Notes: generated from the letters alone by a model not told the origin. A stretch of DNA of 64,000 nucleotides from Diadema setosum (GCA_033980235.1 CM067075.1:33428385-33492384), one strand, 5' to 3'. Counted from the stretch's first letter, positions 24,054-36,194 are shown. Program-made: numbers and translations.

Positions 24054-24557
24054 GATTGTCTCACTTGACTATAATGCACCAGTCCACTCTTGAAGTAACC
24101 CAAAAGTTTTGTCTAGAGCCCCGTATATAGGCATATATTCTGCTGTCATCGACTGTTCGACCAAAGTGCTCTGTAAAATGTATCAAGGTTGACACCATGA
24201 GCTCATCTCAGTAACCTAAAGCACAAGGTCACAGATTATCACTAATAATACGTATCAGATATGTCAAGATGCCGCAGGCATCTTTAGCTGTTTACACAGT
24301 TTGACCGAGGTTCCTAGAAAAATGTATCAAGGTTGATTCCTTGAGCTCATCTCAGTAAACTAAAGAATCATTTTACAATTTATCATTAGTAATTTATCAG
24401 CTATGTCCAGAGGCCCGTATATACGTATAGGTATAGAGCTATCATCTGTGTTCGCCTGAAGAACTCAGGAAAATATCACTGGTAACACTTAGAGCACATT
24501 ACACTAGATACCCGTAGGAACATCCAGTTGTCATTACAATTCTATTGAAGTACTTAG

Positions 24558-24720
24558 CAGTGCCGGATCCAGGGAAGACCGCACCGGGCATACGCCCCCC
24601 TATTTTTTTGTTGAAACAAAAGAAATAAAAAGAAAAAATGGGGGAGGGGTGCGTGCGCCCCATCCCCCTTTAATTTTGCAAACGCTCCCCCTCTTTACGG
24701 AATTCCTGGATCTGCTCCTG
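24558..24720. mobile_element. MITE-like element, CAGTGGCGGATCCAG family, copy 2
   Basis: It opens CAGTGCCGGATCCAGGGAA and closes GGAATTCCTGGATCTGCTCCTG. It shares the GTTGAAACAAAAGAAA interior with the copies at 7839 and 47905. It lies in the intron between the two HYR exons of gene B. Confidence 0.65.
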
Positions 24721-25257
24721 CTTCGTGCAATTTATCAGCGTTATTACTTTCAGTTTATCACACTAGAGGCCTGTACATACACTGTATCCAGGCTCTGTCA
24801 ATACAATATTCTACTTAAGTTCTTAATAGTACAATGTATTAGTGGTGGTACTTTGAGCTAATCTTACAAGACTAAAGCATCAGTCCACAGTTTATCACTC
24901 TTATGTACCAATGATTTTAAGTGAGAGCCTATGACCATGATGACGCAAACAATGAGTTTATTACAAAATGGTGTTGCATGCGCTACTAGTAATCATACTG
25001 CTTTCATTTCAATATTTTGATCGTGCGGTAGACAGTGCCACACCAATCACATTCACAGTGTTTTGATTACTTTGAATAATACAAGTGTAATTATGTTTGG
25101 ATTGTTTGTGTTTAGGTATTATGTTTCAACTTGTGCTCCACGACCATCTGACATAGGTCCTATTCTGGAACCGGCTAGGGACTATCAAAGCTCATCGGGT
25201 GCTCGTGGCTTAAGACATGAAAGTTCTGAGTATGAGAGGCATGTCATGTATTCTTAC

Positions 25258-25384
25258 GAGACGCTTGGCGTTCCGGCATTATCGGTGGCCGTCGGCGTCT
25301 GCCACGAGACTGTGGTTGACGTCGAGGTAGTATATCGGTTCCCAATATAACCAGGACAGCCTCTGAAAGTTGGTGGCGTCCTAT
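25258..25384 (-). CDS. HYR domain, first-half exon (gene B 5' module)
   Basis: This is a 127-bp exon, acceptor TTAG (CT at 25385-25386), donor GTAAGA (AC at 25256-25257), entering in phase 1 and leaving in phase 2. The preceding G plus AT gives Asp, then RTPPTFRGCPGYIGN and TVSWQTPTATDNAGTPSVS. This is the standard HYR opening (D-R-T-P-P, C-P, V-S-W, D-N-A-G). The phase-2 end joins 23410-23528. Its 3' 45 bases differ by only about one base from the gene A exon (36062-36194), while the flanking introns are strongly diverged. Confidence 0.88.
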
Positions 25385-25847
25385 CTAACGGCAAAAGATA
25401 AGAGATTATGATGAATTTCATGTACTATAATGAATGCGGGAAGGATTGAGAGACATTTATCCCTTTTTTTTGTATCAAATCTGCTGTAGACTTGAAAAAG
25501 TTGCAACACCGATGAGTATGTAAATGGCGACTGATAAACTTTAAGGTTTTCGCACAATAGGACAGCTATAACCCAAAATAATGACTGTAATAAGTTTTTT
25601 TTTTTTTCATTGCTTAGCGTACATACCGACAGTATGGCGATAACACCACGGAATTATTACATACTAAATATTATAACATATCACTGCTTCGTAAGGGCAT
25701 GTGAACTTTTAAACATGATTCGTTTTAGTTTTTTGATCAGTTTATTATGAAAATGTCATTGTTTTGTTTGTACAATTTCACTGCACTCTTCATCGAAGTG
25801 AAATTGTTTACAGAGTGGATTTTCCCTTTAGATGAGAAACACCTCGT

Positions 25848-26147
25848 AGAGATGGGTCATCCCACTAGGCCGACACCCACGAGTCATACAGCCCACGAGT
25901 TCGACACTGAAAACAGGTCCATGAGTCATACAGCTCACAAGTCATACAGCCCATGAGTTCGACACTAGGTCAAAACAACCCACGAGTTCGACAGATACAA
26001 CACGGGGCTTAATGTGTCGGTCTCGTGGGCCTTGTTAGCTAAGTGTCGAACTAATGGGCTGTGTGACTCGTGAGCTGTATAACTCATGCGCTGTATGACT
26101 CGTGGGCTGTATGACTCGTATGTGTCGGTCTCGTGACGTGCACCCGT
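25848..26147. repeat. Foldback array of GAGTCATACAGCCCACGAG words
   Basis: The left half has several copies of ACGAGTCATACAGCCCACGA and GAGTTCGACACT. The right half carries the reverse complements (AGTGTCGAACT, GGGCTGTATGACTCGT) in several copies. The whole could fold into a long imperfect hairpin. It ends about 10 bp before the Arg/Pro exon's 3' edge (26157), inside gene B intron 2. Confidence 0.65.
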
Positions 26148-26156
26148 AGAGATTAC

Positions 26157-26201
26157 CTGGTGGTGGCGGTGGTGGAGACCTTCGCCTTCGACGCCAAGCC
26201 T
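26157..26201 (-). CDS. Arg-rich/Pro-rich linker exon (gene B 5' module)
   Basis: This is a 45-bp exon with acceptor CTGCAG (CT at 26202-26203) and donor GTAATC (AC at 26155-26156), entering and leaving in phase 1. With the flanking split codons it encodes Glu, AWRRRRRSPPPPPP and the first base of Asp. It follows the signal peptide and precedes the HYR domain. I saw no family for it. The basic run could be a proprotein-convertase site or a polyanion-binding patch, and the Pro run a rigid spacer; both are inference. The paralogous exon (36814-36867) has eight Arg. Exon status rests on conserved position, phase and splice signals in two copies. Confidence 0.72.
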
Positions 26202-27545
26202 CTGCAGATTTTAATCGCAAAAAATAAGATAAATGATCGAATGAAATCTTTATCGTTGGGAGTATCCGTAGGCTTACATTGTAAGAATAAGTCCACGATT
26301 AAACAGAAAAAGGCTCATAATTTATCATAACCATCCGTAAACTTTCATTCTTATCAGTTGCCATTATTATCATAATCATTACTCAAATTAATGAAATTCT
26401 GGCAGCAAGTTTTTCCTTTTTTTTTCTTGCGACTGATTGACGAATTGCCCTAATATACATAGATGTATAACCAAGACTCATTTTTGATGACTATAGTTGT
26501 CATACAGACAGGAATATGTTATTCTTTGCTATACCTGTGTATCATTCTATAAAATGCACGTCGAATTTAACATATTTCTTCGTGCATTCTAATGACAAAG
26601 TCAAAATATAGTTTGAATTGAACTGGATTGAATTAAAAACATCGATAAGTATTTTTGTCAATCAGTTGCAATTATCGTTATTGTTGTTCAACTTGGAGAT
26701 TAATGTTTATATATCATAAATTTGATGATAGACTGTGCATGTTTATCATGAGTTGATCAGACATCGCTAATAAATAAAAATTCTTATGCAATACAAAATA
26801 TTTTACATGAGTGACAATACAATCGGATGATCAGGACGTCATTCTAGGGCACAATGTTTGTGCCCTAGAAATATGTGGTCTCTCGAAATTTGTAATTTTA
26901 TGCTGCTTTGACTTCATCCATGCTATTCAGAACAACTTCGTTTCAAACCGAGTATGTATGCCCATGACCATTATCATGATGGCTACTACTAAAACACGAT
27001 ATAGTCGGTGTTTGTCTTCGTCGATGAAGGTCAATTTTGTTAATAAGTTGTAATAAAACAGTATTTATGAATAGATCATTTGATATTTTCAGAGTACCAT
27101 GCACATGGTATTGTTCCATCAATAAGTTGTTGACTTGTAATTGATACTTCTGAACCGGATACCAAACAGGAATTAATAGTCTAGTGCAGCGACAGCATGT
27201 GGTAAACAAGGCACTTGTGCTTAATTGCACTGAATGTAACTCTTTGAAAATGATATCCCTAAATAAGCACGATGATTTTGATAATATAGTGAGTCCACCG
27301 AACCTTTCAAGCTCACTTCAAGCAAAGTATTTTTCTCTGATCGACCCGTTGATCGTGAAGTATCCCAACCACATTTAGCGTCCCGATCTTTTCGTTGTTT
27401 GTTTGTTTGTTTGTTTTTGAGGGGGGTTGTCTTACCCCAGGTTGTTGTTTATATTTCGTTTTTCTTTATCATTGACTGTATTTGCATCCATCCCTGTTGA
27501 AGTTTCCCTTCAGTTTCAGTGAACTAGAATAAAAAGACATCTTAC

Positions 27546-27624
27546 CTGACAGGTCGACAGAGAGCAGCAACGATATTGAACACAAGATGAGTATTCGGTA
27601 CAGATCTGTCCTAGATGAGGCCAT
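27546..27624 (-). CDS. Start codon and signal-peptide exon (gene B)
   Basis: ATG at 27624 reads MASSRTDLYRILILCSISLL and on to the phase-1 donor GTAAGA (AC at 27544-27545). A charged N-terminus followed by a hydrophobic core of about 15 residues is a typical secretory signal. The exon is 79 bp, identical in length and phase to the gene A exon, and both begin M-x-S-x-R-T-D-L-Y-R. CAG stands two bases before ATG (CTGCAGACATGG), suggesting that a non-coding first exon is spliced in at 27626. The joined product would be a secreted CCP/HYR protein. Gene identity beyond that is unknown. Confidence 0.82.
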
Positions 27625-29876
27625 GTCTGCAGAATATGAGAACATTATAGTCATCAGTATCGAAATGTCATCCTGACTCTTATTCGGATTACCCGATCAT
27701 AAACATTTTGTCTCGATCTAGAAAGATTCGCCTAGTTGTGCCTTTACCTTTATTTTGCGACTACGCAGTAGGCCTATATTTCTTCGTCCTAAACTTAATC
27801 ACTATCTCGCCATGCTTTATGTTGTTGTGTAATTATTATTTCATAACATAATGGCTGAATGTTGCGATACAATCATTGTGATTTAAATTTTAGTACTAGG
27901 ATGTTTGCAGCTTGTCTTTCGGACTACGGCGGAAGATGTTTTCCTGCATCCTGCTGCTCTGGTAGTAGACCATAGTTACCAAAAGGTTGTCTGCGGTGCA
28001 TCGTGATCATGACACGCGGTATAGAACCATCACCGTCATAGACTTGCGACAATGACAATAAAAACGAGTAAACCCCGATTTTCCGTCTTCTGTTAGTATT
28101 TACTACAATACTTCACATTACAAACGTGTTTACCGACATCTGCCTCCATATTTCAACAATAACTGTTCTTCCTGCTTCTCCTCTTCCTTTTCATCCTTCT
28201 CAACTACTTTTATAACTTTAGCATCATAATGCTACATCGATACTGCTGTTATTGTTACGGTTCCTATACAGTTACCCCGTATGTATAACTGCTGTAACAA
28301 CGTAACTTTTACGCTTCTCGAATTGGATTAGTTCTGCCGTTATTTCTTCGTATAAAAAGACTTTATCCCACAATCTGTGATAGTCGACCACACTGCGTTA
28401 GCATACATTTTGGACAGTACTGAAAAAAAAAAAAAAACATTACTTGTGAGAGAAAATCTATTCTAGCTAGGCGTGTCGGGCTGTGATATCAAGTTAGGCC
28501 TAAACTAACTTTACATAGTTCATACGGTGATACAATCTATTATTAGACTTTAATATGAAATCGTTTTTAGAATTATTCTTTCTATTGTAAAACATCAATT
28601 AATGCAGTTTTCACTATCATTATGATATTCATCATTGTGTATCATTACAATTACAATGTACTTCTAATACTAGCGACATTGTCGCCTTTTCAAAGAAACA
28701 ATGGAAACCAGAGTGACAAGTTTACAAAGAGCAAAAGGATTAAAAGAACTAAAGGAAACATAAATCATTAATACGTTCATTCATGAGAACAGCATAATGG
28801 ATGAAGTCATGAATATATCATGTTCTCCATTTTCGTGGACGGGATAGACTGTGACTATCCTGTTATTCTCGACTATACCATTAAAGCCAAAACCATTACT
28901 ATTTCTAATTAAGTATGCCTAGCAATTTAAACTCCAGGCGATATGAACTGTGATGTCTCCACTCGTTTAAATAGAGTGGAATCCTGTATTGATTTGGATT
29001 TTATTTGGATTATATCACTCAGTACGTTGTTAACTTACCTATTCATGAGCTTGAATTGCAGCTGTAATCTTCAAAAGCGATGGTAGCGTTGTAGGGGGGG
29101 GGGGGCTATGACACTGAGCTGTGCCCACGAACTGTGCCCTTTAAACCTGATCAACAAGTATCCAGCAGATGCATGAAACAACGTAATATTCGTGATGATG
29201 TGTAGCAATGTCCGACTGCATGCAGAGAGGACCTACAGTTGAGATCACAATATGCAGGACCTATAATAGTCCAACGCTCGAAAAACAAGGAATCGAAAAG
29301 TAGTTCCTGCACACGGCATGCGCTGTGTTGTGAAAAAACTACCAAGTTACCATTATAAGAATCGTTGCTTTATATCCGGCACCACCATAAAAAATAAACT
29401 GTCACTCTCATTGGAACACGGCTTGGGCAAAAATGCGTAATAAATCAAAACTGTTTTTGTATGAAGACTTCACACATCGACAGAAGAAAACAAAATAATG
29501 ATCACGCTTGACAAGGCAAGGAACGACTTTGAGGGTTTCCTACCCACACCGCCAGTGGGAATATGTTCACTTACAGTGGGAAAGATGGGAAAAGTGGGAA
29601 ATCATAACTGACACCATTAAATAGTGCAGGAGATTTAATGTCTTTCCGGGTTGTTTGGAAATACGGAGACAGTCTGCCGGAATTTCGGTTCATGTATCTG
29701 TGTTAGCGAAATGTGTAATGCTGTTGCATTTGCATTTACTTTATCTGAATAATGACATGCATTATATGAAACATTTTCCAGTTGTCACTTTGGCAGTAGA
29801 GGACTTAAAGATGACGCTTGCTTAAAGACACTGCATTATGGTGATGAAATCCATGTTGTGATGGAACCCTGTTATA

Positions 29877-30160
29877 CACTCTAAGAAAAACTGGTTCAAC
29901 TTTGCACCTTCAAAGGTGCAGTTCACCTTCAAAGGTGCAGTAAATTGTCCCACTGGGAGCACCTTCACGGGTGCAACTTTGCACCTTACAGACTAGTGTC
30001 GCAATGGGGGGACCTATAAAGGTGCAACATTGCACATTTCGGGTCTGAAAGGGGCAAAGTGCACCCGTAAAGGGGCAAAGTTGCACTCATAAAGGTGCTC
30101 CCAGTGGGACAATTTACTGCACCTTTGAAGGTGCAAAGTTGAACCTATTTTTCTTCGTGT
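29877..30160. mobile_element. Inverted-repeat element, GGTGCAAAGTTG family, copy 2
   Basis: It begins ACACTCTAAGAAAAACTGG and ends near TTGAACCTATTTTTCTTCG, with many internal AAGGTGCAACTTTGCACC words. It occupies the equivalent position to 18206-18447 in the duplicated segment. Confidence 0.65.
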
Positions 30161-30435
30161 GTGATGTATATCATGTACATGACATTACCATACTATATGC
30201 CTACATCGCTTCAGTAACTACTGTAGATTATCAATGCTAAATTGTTTGCTTGTTTCTACATGAAAACAGTTATTACGAGGAAGAAAGAGAAAGAACGGAA
30301 AAGTGGACACAGAACAGAAAGTTGAGCTCGTTGTTGGACAACAGAACGTCCTTGACGACAAAACAGCGGAAAACCAAAAATCCCATTATCCCAACTAATT
30401 ACGGATGAAGCCGTCAGCGAAGAATGAGTAAACCC

Positions 30436-30535
30436 ACTGCTGATTGGCTGAAAATCTCCTGTTGAGCCGTCAGTAAAGAAACAGTAAAACCGCTGCTGAT
30501 TGGCTCAAAAGCTCCTGGTACAGCCTTGCATCATA
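30436..30535 (-). promoter_or_regulatory. Paired CCAAT boxes upstream of gene B
   Basis: GATTGGCT near 30442 and 30498 reads AGCCAATC in the sense of the minus-strand gene. The block is retained in copy C, and a related one lies upstream of gene A. It is about 2.8 kb upstream of the start codon, which fits a promoter ahead of an untranslated first exon. The transcription start was not located. Confidence 0.4.
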
Positions 30536-30789
30536 ATTGCATACATGTCAAACCACTCGGAGAAAATAGGGGTACGAAGCTAGTAACACGACATTACGGA
30601 TATGTCGCCCTCAAAGTGGGATTAGTGTACATCGCCCCCCCCCCCCCCTTGTCCATAATGAGCTCTGCGAATGTCTCGGCGGGTCTCGGGTGATATGTAA
30701 ATATGACAAATGAAAAGGCCTGATTGTGGCAGACCAACTTTATACCATATAACAGTGCTTAGGGGTACGTACAGCCACTCTTTATTCAT

Positions 30790-33700
30790 GAAATTCAATG
30801 TGTCAGTATGGTTATTCACTTTCGATAAAAATAACGAAATTTAATGAAAATAATTGAATCTTCCAAATTATGACATTCTTCCGTCGAGGTGTTTTTATTG
30901 CAACTGATTGACAAATTGCCTTGCATCTTTACGTCGATGTAAGGCAATTTGTCAACCAGTTGTTATTAGATCTTTCCCACTTATGACTTGGTAGTTTGTT
31001 ATCTCTTTTTATCATTATCTGCGGCATCGAAAATTTCGGAAAATCACCTGAGCGATATGAGTGCCTCTGTCGGGTGTGTATCATCGTCCAATTTGAGGTA
31101 TACGTTACCACGCTCATGAAGTGTCTGTTGGGTCGTCATTCTGTCACGCAGTAATCTATGTATCCAACCAAACACTATATTATGGTCTATCAATCAGGAA
31201 GTGAATATAACTATCAAAGAAGCATACAATAATAAGCGCCATGAGCACCGGAAGGTGGACATGTGTGCTATACAAGTAGCCACTATTATTATCATTATTA
31301 TTAAATTTCGTCAGTTCAATGCATTTGCTCGTTATACATATACGAGAAAAAAAAATGCCTTGAACAGAAGTTACAAAAAGTCATTGTTAATCACCATTTA
31401 ATACCAGGCCCTGCATGGCCAGCCTAAAAAGATAATTTCCCTGAAGGTGAAGCTATTCAACACGACTGAGAAAAATAAAGAAGACATGACTTGAAGATGC
31501 GACGGTTACAGCTCGTTATTCCGAAGGTTCGTTATTCCGAAGGCTCTTCAGTCCGAAGATTCCTTATTCCGAAGGTTCGTTTTTCCGAATTTCATTTTCG
31601 GATGACCAAATCTTCGGAATAACGAACCTTTGGAATAACGCCACAAAATATGTTCGGATTAACGAACCCTCTTTCATTTTCGGATTAACGAACCTCTAGG
31701 TATAGGGAATTTGCGTGTTTCGGATTAACGAACCTTCGGAATAACGAACCTTCGAAATATCGAACCTTCGGAATAACGAACAGCACCCGATGCGACCGTG
31801 CATTTTGTTCTCTTTTCCACTTTCCAGTTTCACATCTTCCGTTTTCGGAAATCTATAAGCATAATAGTTATCATTGTCGCTATACACTTGGTAACAGCAT
31901 TTAAGCCAAATCTATTATGATTATTATCAATTATATTATCCCTTACGATTGTTTTGTTGCACAGAATTTTGCTGCACTAAAAATGGGTTTTCCCACTTAA
32001 TTCGTTCCCTATTATCGGGTGAGCTCTGTGTCTTAAATTAACTCGACACCCTTTCACGAGCCAAAACATCTGGCACTTTAAAATTTTCGACTCGAAGACT
32101 TCCGGAAAGTTCTTATCGGTGTCACATTTCTTTTTTCCTCTTCCTGTGTTCATATTTAAACTTCCTTCTAAATTTCACATCGTATTCGAGAGCCACAATT
32201 TCCAATATTATATTTTTGACGAAAAAAATAAAACAACAAATATCATACACGCGGGAATCACCTGATGCAGGTCTCGTTCATCTTGCAAAAAACAAAAAAC
32301 AAACAAACAAACACAAAGAATAAATAAATCGGCTTGAAACATGGCAAGGAACATCTCGTGTAGCAAATTCACGTCGCAATCCAGCAAGTGACATGATTTG
32401 ATCACACATCTACCAAGTTCAGACCGTCTGAATAAAACCGATCTGTACGGTACATGGGGTATTTCACTAAGAGGCGAATGTTTGCCGAACGTAGCGATTT
32501 TTAGGTTTCGTCAGTGTTCGTAAACAGTGGCAGTCAAATTCGTACACAGTTGCAATTAAGTTCGCACAGTTTTCGTTGTCGCAAACAGTTTTTCTTCTGA
32601 ACAAAGGCAAATATGCAATACTCGCCACGAGGTCTTTGATTGACTTTAGTAACTAGCTTAAAAATCGCTTTATCTTCGAAATAAAGATAGCAGCGATTAT
32701 CACACCATTCAACAGCGCCCTCCTTGAGTCCCAGATCCGTGTCCTTCCCCGGCACCCCTCGGGGAGGAGACATATCAATGTCTATACAGTGCACAAACAC
32801 ATTTCACTTTTCCCTTGTATCGTAGAGATTGGTTATTGTTACTATCAGTATGAAATGGACATACACAGGAAGTGATGCCAATCCCACTTGCGTTTGTGTA
32901 AACAACAAAATTCCCCCTGTCCTATGACAAAGACAGACAAACAGACAGACAGATCAAAACAAAAGGCAAGAGAAAATATCACCTCTACTTCCCGAGAGTG
33001 CTTCCGATGAACCTTTTCAAAGTTTTATGCTTGCAAATGGACCTATTTTATAACAGTTGATAAATGAACGCGCCTTCGTCATGTGTCTAGCTTAGTTAGC
33101 TTTTCTAAATCGCTATTGTTTGGTGCCTACAGATGACGAACAAAAGGGCTACAGTTGGTGATACATGTATCTTTATTTTTCCCTCTTGACAATTTCGCAA
33201 TGTAATGCACAAGTCGGTGTTCTTTCTTTTTTGTACTTCTTCCGCTTTCTACACAGTTTCGTGTCAGAATTAAGGTCCATTAATCGAATCAGGTCTCATT
33301 GGCTGTGTCGGCAACCTATTTCTACCTCATCAGTTACCACGCTCATGTACTTTAATTCAACAAAATTACGCCTATAGAGATAAGCAACCCTCAATTATTG
33401 TTAGCTTTGATATGACATCACGTAAAACACTATCTTTAAATGACATGATTAAAATCAAACATATTTAACAGATGACACACAGCAGGTTGCACATCAAGAA
33501 CTAATACTGTTACACGATGACAAATAGAATGCATGAGGTTTCCCGACAAATGTATAAGCGTTAGGATCCCACAGTAAATAGACCAAATACCATGAAGACT
33601 AGAGAATCATACATAATGGCCATGTGTTAGGAAACAAAGAACTTAAAATGAAAATATAAGAGAATACAAATGGGTAAATAATATGACAGAGAGTGACAAA

Positions 33701-33938
33701 GATGAGAGTTCGACGAAGGCGAGAGGAAAAAAGAGCTTCCGTTCAATCTTCATATATTTCTTTTTCTCGAATTTTAGTGGTTATTTATTTATTTATTTTT
33801 TTTATTCATGTCAATATAACAGTAGTATGCAGAAGGAAGAAATGTTACGTCACAAGAGTTCTCCACTTGAAAGCGACTAGATGTTGTGGAAACTTTGCCG
33901 CTAAGAAATGAAGTGTGTGTATGTGTGTGTGTGTGTGT

Positions 33939-33985
<47 letters not shown>

Positions 33986-34074
33986 TGAAAGAAAGAGACT
34001 GGGTGAGGAGATGATAATGGAAAGAGAGAAACAGCGAGATTTTCTCGAATAGATTAACAGCAACAAATAATTAC
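30790..34074. other. Non-coding 3' flank of gene A with diverged duplication traces
   Basis: No CCP or other exon is seen downstream of the gene A HYR. It holds an inverted repeat at 30899-30955 (AACTGATTGACAAATTGCC arms), the foldback at 31516-31790, diverged homology to copies B and C near 32090-32230 and 33020-33090, and TG/GA microsatellites at 33913-33990. Confidence 0.5.
31516..31790. repeat. Foldback array of TTCGGAATAACGAACC words
   Basis: The left part has GTTATTCCGAAGGTTCG in two or three copies. The right part has many copies of its reverse complement (CGAACCTTCGGAATAACGAA, GGATTAACGAACC). The two halves could form a long imperfect hairpin. No coding capacity is seen. Confidence 0.7.
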
Positions 34075-34190
34075 CGACAACTCTGAAAGTGACCGAGCAC
34101 GTTGCTGTGTTCCCCGCAGGATCTCGGGCGGTGTATATCGTGGTATGACTCCCAGGTGAAAAATGAGTCGGCCCTCTTCCGCTTGAAATT
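34075..34190 (-). CDS. HYR domain, second-half exon (gene A)
   Basis: The acceptor TTTCAG (CT at 34191-34192) opens a 116-bp exon entering in phase 2 and leaving in phase 1. It reads ISSGRGPTHFSPGSH, then TARDPAGNTATCSVTFRVVG. The donor would be GTAATT (AC at 34073-34074), weaker than GTAAGT. No partner exon is found before gene B begins. Without splicing the frame would run about 75 codons through the adjacent GT microsatellite. Gene A may be a short or decaying gene, or a 5' module spliced to the distant CCP array; phase 1 would allow the latter. Confidence 0.83.
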
Positions 34191-34317
34191 CTGAAAGTCG
34201 GTATCATAGCAAACACATACACACACACACATGGAGACAAGGAAATAATTGTTTATGACAAGCATAGTTGGGGATCACTATGATCACGCTAGCTTTGATA
34301 AAGCTACATGTATTTGA

Positions 34318-34318
34318 T

Positions 34319-34364
<46 letters not shown>
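34318..34364. repeat. ATA/TAA trinucleotide microsatellite
   Basis: About fifteen tandem AAT units in the intron between the HYR exons of gene A. Confidence 0.9.
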
Positions 34365-35525
34365 TCAGTTTTAATCAGTCAATAGAATAGATTGATGAAA
34401 ATTGTGTGTGTGTTGTTTTTTTTTGTCATTCTTCCACAGTCATTTGTATGTCCGTTTTTTGTATGATCATTGTTGTTGATCTTTTCGTTTAATTCCTGGC
34501 GTGGAAACAAACTCAATTCAATTCAAAGGTAAGACATACCGACGAAACACGTAATGTGAGACATTATTGATCGGTACTAAAAGGGGAGAGTCAAAGCGAG
34601 CTAATCCATACTAAAAACAAAACAAGACAAAGAATAGTGACGCCATCTACCATGTAGCATAACTATGTCCTGTAATTAATTGAAATCGAACAATTTTTAT
34701 ATATTTCTCACCTCTACACAGCTCTTATAAAGTACAGTCTACACAACAAGAATGGTAGGCCTTTCATTTAAAGGTAGGGAATCCCATTTGCATGCCTTAT
34801 GAAGAGTTGTATAAATACAGTGGTATGTTGAAGAGAGTATCATTTTAGAAACTCCCATAAAGTATTGAAAGTGGAAGGTAACATTTAGTACATTTTTATT
34901 GACCGTTAGATTTTGAATTGAATTTTTTTCGGGGCTCACCGTAAATTCCAGTACATTACTAGGTTACCTTTGCAGACCCATGCACTGCATGTGTGTCCAT
35001 CATGTATATTTTGTGAAGAAAGTTCATCAAAACTTACAAACATTTCTATATACATTCTTGCCACACACTCTGTATGTTATTACATCAGCTGTTATACTTT
35101 TAGATTTGTGTTTATAGATAAAAAAAATACAGAAGACTGCAACAAAAAGGCTTAAGTGTGGCTGACACACAGAACTACTGAGTAGTTGAGATTTGTGCAT
35201 TATTCAAATTGTAGATAACTGTTGACTTCCAAATTTCTCAGCAGTGGATTAAACAAGTCCCCTGAGGTTCATATTTAATGTTTTGCTGCATTTTGGGAGG
35301 TCTGTAAAAGGTATCCCATACCTTTAAATCGCACCCATGATTAGAAAGTTACGCAGCTTTCTACGCTCAAGACGTTTTGAATAACGATTGGTGTAATAAA
35401 TTCAAAAGAAAATGCACACCCGTACAGACTCCGTGTTTTCTGAAAATGAATCAGGTGTGGCAGTACATCTCCTGAGCTAAAGACCATTCACTGGTCTGTG
35501 ACTGCAACAAAATAAACACATTATT

Positions 35526-35841
35526 GGCCCGAATTCACGAAGGTGGTACAAATGAAACCATGGTTTAAACCATGGACAAAAACCATGGAGCGCCAAGTGT
35601 CGCATGGAATTTTTCGATGCGAAATCAGTCATTTCGTCGATGAAATGATTATTTTGTAACGAAATTACAACATTTTGTAACTAAATGAACATTTCGTCCA
35701 CGAAATGATAATTTCGCTAACGGAAACGGTCATTTTGTCGACGAAATGACCAATTTCGTAACGAAATATTCCGTGCGACACTTGGCGCTCCATGGTTTAT
35801 AAACCATGGTTTCATTTGTACCACCTTCGTGAATTCGGGCC
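35526..35841. mobile_element. Long-TIR foldback MITE (GGCCCGAATTCACGAAGG ends)
   Basis: The 316-bp element starts GGCCCGAATTCACGAAGGTG and ends with its reverse complement. The arms stay matched through ACCATGG and AGCGCCAAGTGTCGCA, about 80 bp. The centre is rich in ATTTCGT/ACGAAAT words. ATT stands on both sides as a possible short target duplication. It lies in gene A intron 3. Confidence 0.78.
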
Positions 35842-36061
35842 ATTTCGTCTGAAGACAATGCAAGCAGCCTTGCTGAGACGCGAGTGTTATGGACAAACAC
35901 GTTTGCGAGCTGATAGATGGATCATTAAATTGTATACGCAGATTATGTTCCAATAGTCTGCAAGAAATTTAAACGGTTCCTAGAACCGATTTGGCACCAA
36001 TAAGACTTTCAGTGCAAAAGCTAAAAAGTGAGCATGAAATATTTTACTAATGAATTCTTAC

Positions 36062-36194
36062 GAGACGCTTGGCGTTCCGGCGTTATCGGTGGCCGTCGGC
36101 GTCGGCCACGAAACATGGACCGTGGTCGACGTCGAAGAGGTGTAGTAATTTCCAATATTGCCGGGACAGCTCGTGAAGGTTGGTGCTGTTCTGT
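36062..36194 (-). CDS. HYR domain, first-half exon (gene A)
   Basis: This is a 133-bp exon with acceptor TTCAG (CT at 36195-36196) and donor GTAAGA (AC at 36060-36061), phase 1 in and phase 2 out. The split Asp is followed by RTAPTFTSCPGNIGNYY, then VHVSWPTPTATDNAGTPSVS. It is the HYR N-terminal half, two codons longer than the gene B paralogue. The phase-2 end joins 34075-34190. The 3' part is nearly identical in DNA to gene B, which suggests recent gene conversion or strong constraint. Confidence 0.88.

Larger units (their letters stand above)
19911..30760. repeat. Segmental duplication, copy B (carries gene B 5' module)
   Basis: The flanks match copy C (14149-19030) in order and orientation. 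The inserted or retained blocks 23140-26710 and 26834-28927 contain the four 5' exons of gene B. More diverged homology to the gene A region is visible. Intron 1 of A near 38440-38520 resembles 27100-27185. Sequence near 32090-32230 resembles 15690-15800 and 21590-21750. Sequence near 33020-33090 resembles 16410-16480. Confidence 0.7.

Noticed and set aside
25063..25350. 95-codon plus frame across the HYR exon
   Set aside because: It is antisense to the HYR first-half exon of gene B, whose motif and splice sites are on the minus strand.
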